A stretch of DNA of 64,000 bases, taken from contig CAWCUH010000012.1 in NCBI GenBank assembly GCA_963798655.1, positions 473,910-537,909 of the forward strand, written 5' to 3'. The notes under the pieces were generated by a model, which had not been told where the DNA came from, did not search any database, and saw only the letters and a program-made list of their open reading frames with translations. Within the stretch, counting starts at the first letter, position 1; each line of letters opens with the position of its first letter. This DNA comes from CAVSMC01 sp963798655 (GTDB lineage Bacteria; Pseudomonadota; Gammaproteobacteria; Burkholderiales; Casimicrobiaceae). Positions 27,387 to 35,969 of this stretch are shown one piece after another. The position numbers and the translations under genes were made by a program.

Positions 27387-28187
27387 CTACGCGGTCACGA
27401 CGCCGTCGCGGAACGCTTCGATCAGCCCCATGCAATACTCGTCGCGCCCGAACACGGCGCGCGCCGCGTGCAGCGCGGATACGAGCTGTGCGTCGGTCGG
27501 ATCGACGATCGCGGAATCCATCCCGCGTCCCATCGCGGCGACGAGGAACGTGCGGTTGATGAGCTTGCGCGCCGGCAAGCCGTGCGACACGTTGGTGAGC
27601 CCGCAGATCGTGTGCACGCCGGGAAAGCGCTGCATGATCTCGCCGATCGCGTCGATCGTCGCCTGCGCCGAACCGGAATCGGTGCCGAGCGGGAACACGA
27701 GCGGATCGACGTAGATGTCGTCGAGCGCCACCCCCGCGCGCGTCAGCCGCTCGACGAGCTCGGTTGCGAGATCGACCTTCTGCGTCGCGCTGGCGGCCGG
27801 AACGCCTTCACCCTGACAGAGCGCGATCACCTTCGCGCGATATTCGACGACGAGCGGCAGCACGCGCTCGTAGCGGTCGCGCTCGAGATTGATCGAGTTG
27901 ATCATCGGCGACCGCGTCCGCACGCTCGGCAGCGCCGCGGCGAGCGCTCCCGCGTCGGGCGAATCGAGACACAGCGGCTTGTCGGTCACCGTCTGCACCG
28001 TCTGCACGAGCCACGTGAGCAGCTCGGCTTCACGGCCGGGAAACGTGCCGCCGTTGACGTCGATGTAATCGGCGCCCGCCGCGTCCTGCGCGCGCGCCTC
28101 GTGCTGGATGGCGGCGGCATCCATCGTTTCCAGCGCAGCGCGAATGGCCTTGCGCGACGCGTTGATGCGCTCGGCGACGATCAGCAT
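27387..28187 (-). CDS. Methyltetrahydrofolate:corrinoid methyltransferase (AcsE/MtgA-like, DHPS fold)
   Basis: 266 aa TIM barrel of the pterin-binding family. The pterin pocket segments are clear: GADYIDVNGGTFPG, PLCLDSPDAGALAAAL, INSINLERDRYE, YVDPLVFPLGTD, and the family signature CGLTNVSHGLPARKLINRTF. Without a dihydropteroate synthase loop, it fits the methyltransferase II class that moves methyl between corrinoid protein and tetrahydrofolate. Acts on the 29341-29976 corrinoid protein encoded two genes upstream. Start ATG at 28187, 29 bases after the UroD-type gene. Confidence 0.9.
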   Translation of the reverse strand: MLIVAERINASRKAIRAALETMDAAAIQHEARAQDAAGADYIDVNGGTFPGREAELLTWLVQTVQTVTDKPLCLDSPDAGALAAALPSVRTRSPMINSINLERDRYERVLPLVVEYRAKVIALCQGEGVPAASATQKVDLATELVERLTRAGVALDDIYVDPLVFPLGTDSGSAQATIDAIGEIMQRFPGVHTICGLTNVSHGLPARKLINRTFLVAAMGRGMDSAIVDPTDAQLVSALHAARAVFGRDEYCMGLIEAFRDGVVTA

Positions 28188-28216
28188 GCGAGCCTCCCCA
28201 CGGCGTCAGGCCGCGA

Positions 28217-29305
28217 TCATTGGTACTTGCCGTACTTGCGCACCGCGCGCGACATCGCCCAGACGTTCTCGACCTTGCAATAGTCGGTGATGCTGTTCGC
28301 GCTCGACACCATGTAGCCGCCGCCCTTGCCGACCTTCTCGATGCGGTCCTTGACCTCGGCCTCCGTTTCCTCCGGCGTGCCGCGCGTGAGCGTGTAGTCG
28401 AGATCGATGTTGCCGACGATCGCGACGCGCCCGCCGTACTGCGCCTTCAGCCTGTTGATGTCCATCGCCGACGGCTGCACCGGATGCACGGCGTTCATGC
28501 CGAGCGTCACGAGCCCGTCGAGGATCGGGAACAGGTTACCGTCGCTGTGGAAGATCCACGGCTTCCTGATTTCCTTCGCGACGATCAGCTGGTTCGGCTT
28601 CATGAACTCCTCGTACATCTCCATGTTGACCCACGGCGCCTTGGTGTCGGCATGGTCGTCGTTGGCCCAGATGAAATCGAAGTCCATCTTGTTCAGGTGC
28701 TGCACGACGCGCGCCGACCACTCGGAGAAGCGGCGGTGAATCTCCTTCACCAGGTCGGGATCGTCGTAGAGCATCAGCGAGAAGACGTCGAGGCCCATGC
28801 TCTCGAACGTGCTGGCGCTGCCGAGCCGGATGCGCGCGAAAACCGCGAAGTCCTCGCGATACTTCGCCATCCATTCGGCGATCTTGTCGTAGCGGGCGGG
28901 ATGATCCGGGTCCGGCAGGAACTCGTCGAAGTACTTGAGCGAATCGCGGCTCGTCAGGAGTCCGTGCTTGACGAACGTGCGGCCGCTTCTCGAATCGACG
29001 CCCATCTCGGCGATCCACGGCGGCACGAAGTCGAACGTCACGTGCGTCGGGTGGTACCAGGCCTCCTTCGCGCTCGCCGTGCCGCTCGTTTGCATCGCCT
29101 GGCCGGCGGTCGCCTTCTGGCCGAGCGGAAAGTGATAGCCGAAACCGTCCATGCCGAGCGCGCGGCAGAACTCGCCCGGCGTGAACTCGGTGCGCCCGTC
29201 CATCAGCTTGACCTGGATCTCCTCCTCGATGTCGTTCTCGATCCAGGGCACCTGATCCGGCTGGCCGCGCGCGAGCGCCGTCAGTACGCGTTGTCGTGGA
29301 GTCAT
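28217..29305 (-). CDS. UroD-family methyltransferase (substrate:corrinoid methyltransferase)
   Basis: 362 aa TIM barrel of the uroporphyrinogen decarboxylase/MtaA/CmuA superfamily. Opening TPRQRVLTALARGQPDQVPW and the closing VGKGGGYMVSSANSITDYC are typical. Probable metal or substrate residues are in DFIWANDDHADTKAPW and WIFHSDGNLFPILDG. True heme-pathway UroD residues are not apparent, and the gene follows the corrinoid protein gene by 35 bases, so it most likely demethylates an unknown substrate onto that protein. ATG at 29305 chosen over the longer frame because it begins the family N-terminus. Confidence 0.88.
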   Translation of the reverse strand: MTPRQRVLTALARGQPDQVPWIENDIEEEIQVKLMDGRTEFTPGEFCRALGMDGFGYHFPLGQKATAGQAMQTSGTASAKEAWYHPTHVTFDFVPPWIAEMGVDSRSGRTFVKHGLLTSRDSLKYFDEFLPDPDHPARYDKIAEWMAKYREDFAVFARIRLGSASTFESMGLDVFSLMLYDDPDLVKEIHRRFSEWSARVVQHLNKMDFDFIWANDDHADTKAPWVNMEMYEEFMKPNQLIVAKEIRKPWIFHSDGNLFPILDGLVTLGMNAVHPVQPSAMDINRLKAQYGGRVAIVGNIDLDYTLTRGTPEETEAEVKDRIEKVGKGGGYMVSSANSITDYCKVENVWAMSRAVRKYGKYQ

Positions 29306-29340
29306 GTTCGTCCTCGCTCGGTCGGCGGAAGGCTGCGCGC

Positions 29341-29976
29341 TCAATGCACGAGCCGGTTGCACGCCTGCACGCATTCGTAGGCATCGGAGCCGTAGAAATC
29401 GGCGCCGATCTCGTCGGCGAATTTCTGCGTGAGCGGCGCGCCGCCGACGCCCACCTTGACGCCGTTGCGCAGCCCCGCGGCACGCAGCGCCTCGATCGTC
29501 CTGCGCGCACTTTCCATCGTGAGCGTGATCAGCGCGCTCATCAGCACGAAATCGGGCGATTCGCTGCGCACGGCGTCGACGAACTTGTCGGCGCCGACGT
29601 CGACGCCGAGATCGACGATCTCGTAGCCCGCGCCCTCCATCATCATCTTGACGATGTTCTTGCCGATGTCGTGGAAGTCGCCGGCGACGGTGCCGATCAC
29701 CGCCTTGCCCCTCTTCTCCGCGGCCTCGCCGACCAGATGCGGCTTGATGACCGGCAGCACCTCGGTCATCGCCCGCGCCGCGATCATCATCTGCGGCAGG
29801 AAGAACTCGCCGCTGGAGAACTTCTGGCCGACGATCGACATCGCGCCGATCAGGCCGTCCTTCATGATGGCTCCCGGGTCGACGCCGGCGGCGAGCGCAG
29901 CCTTCGCGGCCTCGACCGCCTCCTTGCGCTTGCCGCCGATCACGAAGTTCCGGATCGCCTCGATCTCGCCTGCCAT
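29341..29976 (-). CDS. Methyltransferase cognate corrinoid protein (MtaC/MtbC-like)
   Basis: 211 aa carrier protein. Helical N-terminal cap (about residues 1-85, with GEFFLPQMMIAARAM) and a Rossmann-like B12-binding domain: the cobalt-ligand motif DFHDIGKN (D-x-H-x-x-G), then LMSALITLTMES and VGGAPLTQKFADEIGADFYG. It carries the methyl group between the UroD-type enzyme and the methyl-THF methyltransferase. First gene of the operon running down to at least 23286; candidate operator at 30031-30054 lies 55 bases upstream. Confidence 0.94.
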   Translation of the reverse strand: MAGEIEAIRNFVIGGKRKEAVEAAKAALAAGVDPGAIMKDGLIGAMSIVGQKFSSGEFFLPQMMIAARAMTEVLPVIKPHLVGEAAEKRGKAVIGTVAGDFHDIGKNIVKMMMEGAGYEIVDLGVDVGADKFVDAVRSESPDFVLMSALITLTMESARRTIEALRAAGLRNGVKVGVGGAPLTQKFADEIGADFYGSDAYECVQACNRLVH

Positions 29977-30030
29977 GGTTGCCTCGCTCGCTCGTTATGA
30001 GTCGGACGCACGAGCCACGCGGCGTGCGGC

Positions 30031-30054
30031 CTGATATTCCAGTGATATGTTATG
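30031..30054. promoter_or_regulatory. Candidate GntR operator A
   Basis: AT-rich island in GC-rich DNA containing TGATATTCCAGTGATATGT. The ten-base core TGATATGTTA is identical in site B and nearly so in site C. It lies 55-78 bases upstream of the corrinoid protein ATG. Assignment to the GntR regulator at 44391-45071 is inference. Confidence 0.55.
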
Positions 30055-30092
30055 GATGCGCCGACGTGAGTCAACGGCTTTCTGCCGCGGCT

Positions 30093-31960
30093 TTAATCGG
30101 CATCAAGGAAATGCCCCGCCCGCTTGCACAGCGCGACGGCTGCGCTCGCGCGGTCTCGCGGCGGCACACCGTCGCCGCCCCACGCCTGCCACTCGCCCGC
30201 CGACACGGCGCGTTTCGGCCCGAACAGCAAGTCCTCTCCAAGCGGAAGCACACCGCCGACCGCCAGTCGCTGCACTGCGCAAAATGCGGGGTCGTCGACG
30301 CCGACGTCGATCAGCCAGACGAGCGGCACGCCGTCGTCGGCGAGCGTGCGCTGGAACGCCGCCCGCCAGTCGGCGCGCTCGCACACGGCGCGCGGCAGCG
30401 CATGCCGGTCCAGCGCGAACGCCGCGAGCGCGCCGGCGGCCTCGCCGATGTTCCATTCGACGGGATGAAGACGGTAGCAGCCGTTCGTGATGTGCGTGGT
30501 TCCGATGTTCTTCGCCGCCGCGATCAGGTTGTCCAGACGGATCGGGCACCAGTGCGCCGAGCGGGATCTGGAACGGCCGCGTGCGGGAGCTCACGCCGAC
30601 GTCGTCGGCTCCCGCGCGATGGATGTCGATCGGATACCAGCCGACGCCGACGGAATCGTCGAAATGCCGTGCTCGCGGCCCCGGCTGCGCGCTCGCGGCG
30701 ACATCCTGCTCGACGATCGTTCGCACCGCGACGATGCGTCGCGCTTCGCGGATGTACGGATGCTTCGACAATCCGTCGACCGAGCCCATGATCGCCGGCC
30801 GCAGCGCGAGCTCGGGCGCACCGTGGCGACGGCCGCCCGCCGGCGCCTCGGTCTGCAGCCAGTGCAGGAACCCGAGGCTCACGCGCTTGCCCGCCGAAAG
30901 GGCAGCGGCGACTTCCGCCGCCGGCCGGTCGAGCAGGCCCGCGTCGCGGTAGTCGTTGCCGGGCCAGTTGATCATCGACAGGTCGTGCGCGTAGCCCGAC
31001 CCGAACTGCGCGCAGTCGATCAACCGTCGATAGGTCCACAGCGAGCCCTTCGTGCCGGGCATCGTGTCGAGCAGGTCGTACGCGAGGCGGCCGCTTTGCT
31101 CGCCGTAGATCTCGCCGCCATGCACGTCGATCGTCAGGCTGTAAGGCTGCGCGGCACGGAACGCCGGGTAGCCCTGCGGCTGCGGCAACGACGTGCCGCT
31201 CGCCGACGGGCATTCGCTCGAGGCCGATCGTGTACGTGAAGCTCTGCACGCAGTGCGCCTTGCGCTCCACCGGCTGCGCGTGCGGCTCGCCGGTCTCGGC
31301 CACCGTTTCCGCGCCCACTCGGTATTGGGCGCCTGCGAGCGGCAGCACGTCGCCGAGCTCGGTCGCATCGAGCACGGTCGCGGGATGGAAGCGCAGCAAC
31401 AGGCCTGTATCGAGCTCGAGCGCGGTGAGCGCGGCGATTCGATCGCCGTCGACATCGACCGCCGCGAGCTTCGTGCGCAGATGCACGTGAAGCCGCTTCG
31501 CGTCGACGTGCGGTCGAAGCATCGCGTCGACCACGTCGACTGCGACGCGCGGCTCGAACGCGAGCCGCGTCACCCAGCAGTTGCCCGGATTGAACTCGGC
31601 ACGCCGTCCGGCATCGCCGGCCGCGGCGCGATACCGGTCGCGCAGCGCATTGCGCAACGCGTAATAGCTGCGCGTGCCGCCGAAGCGCTCGATGTGCTCG
31701 TGCTCGTCGAGTGCGGCAACGCCTTGCGCGGTCAGCTGTCCGCCGAGCCAGTCGGTCTCCTCGATCACATGTACGATGCGGCCGCGGCGCGCGGCGGCGA
31801 GCGCTGCGGCGACGCCGCCGGTGCCGCCGCCGACGATCAGCACATCGCATTCGATGTCCTGCGCCGGGCGACGATCCGGCAGCGCGACGACGGCGATCGA
31901 CGGATCGCCGCTCGCCGGCACGCGCATCACATCGACCAGCTCGTCGATCGATCGCCGCAT
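30093..31960 (-). pseudogene. FAD-dependent oxidoreductase broken by two frameshifts
   Basis: FAD_oxidored-type protein of about 620 codons. The N-terminal dinucleotide motif VLIVGGGTGGVAAALAAARRG and GGQLTAQGVAALDEHEH lie in one frame; near 31192 it shifts (after CVQSFTYTIGLERMPVGERH) to a frame reading LPQPQGYPAFRAAQPYSLTI; near 30543 it shifts again to RLDNLIAAAKNIGTTHITNG, which runs to the stop at 30093. Each break is explained by one extra base. Either the gene is decayed or the assembly has errors here; a third similar break is in the nearby dctQ gene. It follows dctM by 11 bases, so the enzyme would act on the TRAP substrate. Confidence 0.8.
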
Positions 31961-31971
31961 CGCGTGGCGAC

Positions 31972-33288
31972 TCACTGGCTCATCCGGCCCGGCAGCCAGA
32001 GCACGATCTGCGGAAAGGCGATCACGACGCCGAGCACGACGAGCTGCATGCCGAGGTAAGGCCATACCGAGCGGAAGATCTCGCCCAGCGTGATGCCCGA
32101 CGGCGTGACGCCCTTCAGGTAGAACGCGGCGGGACCGAACGGCGGCGAGATGTACGAGATCTGCATGTTGAGGCAGTACAGCACGCCGAGCCAGACGGGA
32201 TCGAAGCCGAGCTTCTCCGCGACCGGGACGAAGATCGGCGCGGTCAGAAGCAGGATGCCGATCCAGTCGATGAAGCAGCCGAGCACAATCCAGATCAGCT
32301 GGATCAGCAGCACGACGCCGATCGCGCCGAACGGCAGCTCGGTCATCACGTTCTGAATGAGGCGCGTGCCGCCCGCGAGCGTATAGACGCCGATCAGCGC
32401 CGACGAGCCGAAGAAGAGCCAATAGAGCATGACCGTGACCTTCGTCGTGTCCTCGATCGCACGCATCAGCGAGCGCCAGGCGAAGCGCCGGTTCACGAGC
32501 ATTGCGACAAGCGCGCCGACGACGCCTACGCCGGCCGCCTCGGTCGGCGTCGCGAGGCCGAAGTACAGCGATCCGAGCACCGAGAACGCGACGAGCGCCG
32601 GTACGACGAGCTCGCGCAGCATCGCGAGCTTCTCGCGCAGCGGCCGCGCGAGCTCCTCCGGCGGCGCCGGCGGCGCGAGATGCGGTGACAGCGACGTGCG
32701 AGCCAGGATGTAGACGATGTAGACACCGGCGAGCAACAGCCCCGGGATGACGCCGGCAATGTAGAGCTGCCCGATCGACACGCCGGCCGTGAGCCCGTAC
32801 ATGATGAACACGACGCTCGGCGGGATCAGCGTCGCGAGGCCGCCGCCGGCGCAGATGCAGCCGAGCGCGAGGCTCTTGTCGTACTTGCGCGCGAGCATCG
32901 CCGGCAGCGCGACGACGCCCATCGTGACGATCTCGGCGCCGATCACGCCGACCATTGCCGCCATCAGCGCGCAGGAGATGACCACGGCGACGGCGAGGCC
33001 ACCCGGCAGCCGCCCCGACCACACGTGGACGGCACGGAAGATCACTTCGGCGACACCCGCCCGCTCCAGAATGCACGCCATGAAGATGAACAGCGGCACC
33101 GAGACGAGCACGTAGTTGCCCATCAGCGTGAACACGCGGCTCACCACCAGCGTGAGGCCCGGCACGCCGAACAGGAAATAGGTGAACACGACGGCGACGA
33201 CGCCCGTCGCGAACGCGAGCGGCATCCCGAGCAGCAGGATGACGATGAACACGCCGACGAAGAGCAGGCTCAGGAGCTCGATGCTCAT
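31972..33288 (-). CDS. dctM: TRAP transporter large permease (DctM)
   Basis: 438 aa integral membrane protein, about 12 helices, of the TRAP DctM family. Typical: LLFVGVFIVILLLGMPLAFATG at the start, the GAEIVTMGVVALPAMLARKYDKSLA stretch, LIPPSVVFIMYG, PTEAAGVGVVGALVA, and a C-terminal PPFGPAAFYLKGV. Uses the ion gradient to import an organic acid given by the DctP protein at 33843-34883. Its ATG overlaps the repaired dctQ stop as ATGA. Confidence 0.93.
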   Translation of the reverse strand: MSIELLSLLFVGVFIVILLLGMPLAFATGVVAVVFTYFLFGVPGLTLVVSRVFTLMGNYVLVSVPLFIFMACILERAGVAEVIFRAVHVWSGRLPGGLAVAVVISCALMAAMVGVIGAEIVTMGVVALPAMLARKYDKSLALGCICAGGGLATLIPPSVVFIMYGLTAGVSIGQLYIAGVIPGLLLAGVYIVYILARTSLSPHLAPPAPPEELARPLREKLAMLRELVVPALVAFSVLGSLYFGLATPTEAAGVGVVGALVAMLVNRRFAWRSLMRAIEDTTKVTVMLYWLFFGSSALIGVYTLAGGTRLIQNVMTELPFGAIGVVLLIQLIWIVLGCFIDWIGILLLTAPIFVPVAEKLGFDPVWLGVLYCLNMQISYISPPFGPAAFYLKGVTPSGITLGEIFRSVWPYLGMQLVVLGVVIAFPQIVLWLPGRMSQ

Positions 33289-33846
33289 CGCGCCACCGGC
33301 TCGTCGCCGCCGACGCCGAACTCGCGCATCAGGTTGGCGATGCCCTGCAGCAGCAGCAGCAACCCGGCGACGGCGAATCGCCATCTTCACCGGCCAGATA
33401 GGCGGATTCCACGGCGACCCGGTGCTCTCGCCCTGAAGGAACGACGTCCACGCCATTTGCCCGCCGACCCATGTCAGCGTGCCGGCGTAAATCAGGAAAA
33501 AGACGAACGTGACGAGGTCGACGCGCGCCCGTGCGCGCGGCGAGAACATCTGGTAGACGACGTCGATGCGCACATGGCGGCGATGCCGCAGCGCGTAGCC
33601 GCCGGCGATCAGGTACGCCATCGCCGACAGGTAGATGGTGGTTTCGTTCGACCAGAGCGTCGCGTTGCTGAAGACGCCGCGCGCGACGACCTCGTAGATG
33701 ACGGCGAACGTCACCGCCAGGATCGTCACACCCCAGACGCGCCCGAGCCATTCGTTGATGGCGTCGATCGCGTCGCAGAAGCGCACCGCGACGGAGCGGG
33801 CCGGCGGCGTGCCGCGGCCCGGCTCCGACCGCTGCGCCGCGCTCAC
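33285..33846 (-). CDS. dctQ: TRAP transporter small permease (DctQ), frameshifted
   Basis: Four-helix DctQ protein, about 187 aa if repaired. The start is a GTG at 33846 overlapping the DctP stop (GTGA). Family features: SNATLWSNETTIYLSAMAYL, YALRHRRHVRIDVVYQ, and NPPIWPVKMAI. At about 33375 one extra base shifts the frame; removing it gives a normal fourth helix (VAGLLLLLQGIANLM) and a stop overlapping dctM, matching the second DctQ (39497-40033). As sequenced, the frame instead runs through an Arg-rich stretch straight into dctM, a 624-aa fusion. Sequencing error or true lesion cannot be told apart. Confidence 0.8.
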
Positions 33847-34883
33847 GCGATCAAGCCCAGGTCCCTGAGCCAGGCAAGCTGCGAGTCGTACGCCTGTTTG
33901 GCGAGCGGCGTCTTCTTCGACCAGTCTTCCCACGTCTTGTGCGCAAGCTCGCGGATCGGCGTCATCTCGGCTTCGCTCCACACGATCTGCTTGACGCCTT
34001 TCGCGGGAAACTCCTTTTGTGCGCGCACGTCGTCGACGAAAATGCGCTGCACCTGGTCCCAGGTCCACTCGCGCGTGGTCGACGTCACGATCGCCTTCAA
34101 CTCGTCGGGCAGCTTCTTCCACGCGTCCATGTTGACGGTGAATTCCTGCACCGGCATCGAGTGATACAGCTTGACCGAGTACTTGGCCACGTCGAAGAAG
34201 CCCATCCGCTGGTTCATCGACGGCGTCGCCCAGTCGGCGGCATCGACCACACCCTTGTCGAGCGCCGAGAACACTTCGCCGCCCGGCAGCACGACGATCG
34301 ATGCGCCGAGCTTCGTGAGGATCTCCGCGGTCATGCCCTGAGGCGAGCGAAATTTGATGCCCTTGACGTCGGCCATGTTTTGCACGGGCTTCTTGGAAAC
34401 GATCGACTCCACGCCCCACCAGCTCACGCCGACCGGATAGGCGTTGTACTTCGCGTACGCCTGGCGAAGCATGTCGAGCCCGCCCTTGTAGTAGAACCAC
34501 GCTTCCGCCTGATACGGATGCTGGTAGCCGAACACGAAGTCGCTGATCACGGCGAGCCCGGCATCCTTGCCGCTGAAATAGCCGGGCCACGACGACTGCG
34601 CCTGCAGCACGCCGGCGGTCACGGCGTCGAGCGACTCGAATACGCCCGTCACGGCACCTGCCGCGAACGGCTCGATGACCAGGCGGCCGTTGGTGTTCTT
34701 CTTCACGCGGTCGCAGAAATCGACGAACGCCTTGTAGCTCAGTTCGGCCGAGCTCCACATCGACTGGCAGCGCCAGCGCGTGACCTCCTGCGCCTTGACG
34801 ATTGCGGGCGCCGCAAGCGTCGCCGCACCCGCGGCCGCAATGCCGGTCGTCTTCAGGAAATGCCGTCTGCTCGAAGTGCCCAT
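33843..34883 (-). CDS. dctP: TRAP transporter solute-binding protein (DctP), Tat-exported
   Basis: 346 aa periplasmic DctP-family protein. Twin-arginine leader SRRHFLKTTG with AAPAIVKAQ cleavage region (about residues 5-32). Family core: TRWRCQSMWSSAELSYKAF, FAAGAVTGVFESLDAVTAG, FRSPQGMTAEILTKLGASIV, LPGGEVFSALDKGVVDAADW. The organic-acid-contacting Arg is in the KFRSPQG block. Strong ribosome-binding site GGGAGGAG. First gene of dctPQM plus oxidoreductase; ligand unknown but resembles 2-oxo-acid and aromatic-acid binders of the TakP/DctP7 kind. Confidence 0.9.
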   Translation of the reverse strand: MGTSSRRHFLKTTGIAAAGAATLAAPAIVKAQEVTRWRCQSMWSSAELSYKAFVDFCDRVKKNTNGRLVIEPFAAGAVTGVFESLDAVTAGVLQAQSSWPGYFSGKDAGLAVISDFVFGYQHPYQAEAWFYYKGGLDMLRQAYAKYNAYPVGVSWWGVESIVSKKPVQNMADVKGIKFRSPQGMTAEILTKLGASIVVLPGGEVFSALDKGVVDAADWATPSMNQRMGFFDVAKYSVKLYHSMPVQEFTVNMDAWKKLPDELKAIVTSTTREWTWDQVQRIFVDDVRAQKEFPAKGVKQIVWSEAEMTPIRELAHKTWEDWSKKTPLAKQAYDSQLAWLRDLGLIA

Positions 34884-35048
34884 CGCTTGCTCCTCCCTTT
34901 GTGCGGTTGCAATCGGGTGACCTGGTCGACCCGCTCGTCGCGCCACGACGGCGCGCACTCTTTGTCGGCGCGCTAGCGCGCCACGCATTCCCGTCGTTGC
35001 CGCCTGCCTGCGCGAGGTTCGCCCGGTGCAGGAATGCGGCTTGCAGCG

Positions 35049-35070
35049 CGACATACGTGTGATATGTTAG
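35049..35070. promoter_or_regulatory. Candidate GntR operator B
   Basis: Sequence CATACGTGTGATATGTTA in the divergent region between the TRAP dctP gene (minus) and the PhyH gene (plus), 32-53 bases upstream of the PhyH ATG. Its TGATATGTTA core equals that of site A exactly. Could serve the PhyH-PanB unit and possibly the TRAP operon. Confidence 0.55.
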
Positions 35071-35101
35071 CCCTGTTTTCGCCGGCAGCAAGGAGCGCGC
35101 G

Positions 35102-35935
35102 ATGCCCAACGTACTCACCGACGCCGCCGTTGCGGCCTACCGCCGCGACGGCTATTACTTTCCGCTCCGCGCGATTTCCGCGTCGGATGCCGCCGATTAC
35201 CGGCGCCGGCTCGAGGCGCACGAGACGCGCAGCGGCGCGCCGCTGCAGGGCAACTGGCGGCACAAGACGCATCTGCTCTTCACGTGGGCCGACGAGCTCG
35301 TGCATCACCCGACGATTCTCGATGCCGTCGAAGACGTGATCGGTCCCGACATCCTGTGCTGGACGACGAACTTCTTCATCAAGGAGCGCGCGAGTCCCGG
35401 CTTCATCTCGTGGCACCAGGACGCGACGTACTGGGGGCTCGAGCCGGACGACGTCATCACCGCGTGGGTGGCATTCACGAAGAGCGACCTCGACAGTGGC
35501 TGCATGAAAGTGATCCCGGGCACGCACACGCAGTCGCAGTTGCCGCACGTCGACACGTTCCACAAGGACAACCTGCTCTCGCGCGGCCAGGAGATCGCCG
35601 TCGAGGTCGACGACAGCAAGGCAGTGGACATCGTGTTGCAACCCGGGGAGATGTCGCTCCACCACATCAAGCTCGTGCACGGGTCGGAGCCCAACCGCTC
35701 GGCGGATCGGCGCATCGGATTCGCGATCCGCTACATCCCGACGCACGTGCGCCAGACGAAGGTGCGCGATTCGGCGATGCTCGTGCGCGGCGTCGATGCG
35801 CACCGCCATTTCGATCCCGAGCCGCGGCCGCGCCACGATCTCGACGAGGCCGCGCTCGCCGCCCACGCCGCGTCGGTGGACCGGCAGGTCGCTGCGCTGT
35901 ATCAGGGCACCGACAAGACGAAGTTCCGCGCCTGA
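35102..35935 (+). CDS. Phytanoyl-CoA dioxygenase (PhyH) family protein
   Basis: 277 aa Fe(II)/2-oxoglutarate-type oxygenase. Iron ligands: His and Asp in GFISWHQDATYWGLEP and the distal His in HIKLVHGSEPNRSADRRIG, with the 2-oxoglutarate Arg following. Other family marks are TNFFIKERASPGF and MKVIPGTHTQSQLPH. It is closer to PhyH enzymes that act on small polar substrates than to the one at 22285. It is followed after 34 bases by a PanB-like gene with its own ribosome-binding site. A candidate operator lies just upstream. Confidence 0.88.
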   Translation: MPNVLTDAAVAAYRRDGYYFPLRAISASDAADYRRRLEAHETRSGAPLQGNWRHKTHLLFTWADELVHHPTILDAVEDVIGPDILCWTTNFFIKERASPGFISWHQDATYWGLEPDDVITAWVAFTKSDLDSGCMKVIPGTHTQSQLPHVDTFHKDNLLSRGQEIAVEVDDSKAVDIVLQPGEMSLHHIKLVHGSEPNRSADRRIGFAIRYIPTHVRQTKVRDSAMLVRGVDAHRHFDPEPRPRHDLDEAALAAHAASVDRQVAALYQGTDKTKFRA

Positions 35936-35969
35936 CCCGCACCGCGCGGCGCCGACCGACAGGGAAGCC

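Noticed and set aside
28217..29305. Heme-pathway uroporphyrinogen decarboxylase
   Set aside because: Sits inside a corrinoid methyl-transfer operon and lacks the obvious N-terminal Arg-rich motif of hemE.
29977..30092. Cobalamin riboswitch before the corrinoid operon
   Set aside because: Only 116 bases and no B12-box-like sequence; not supportable.
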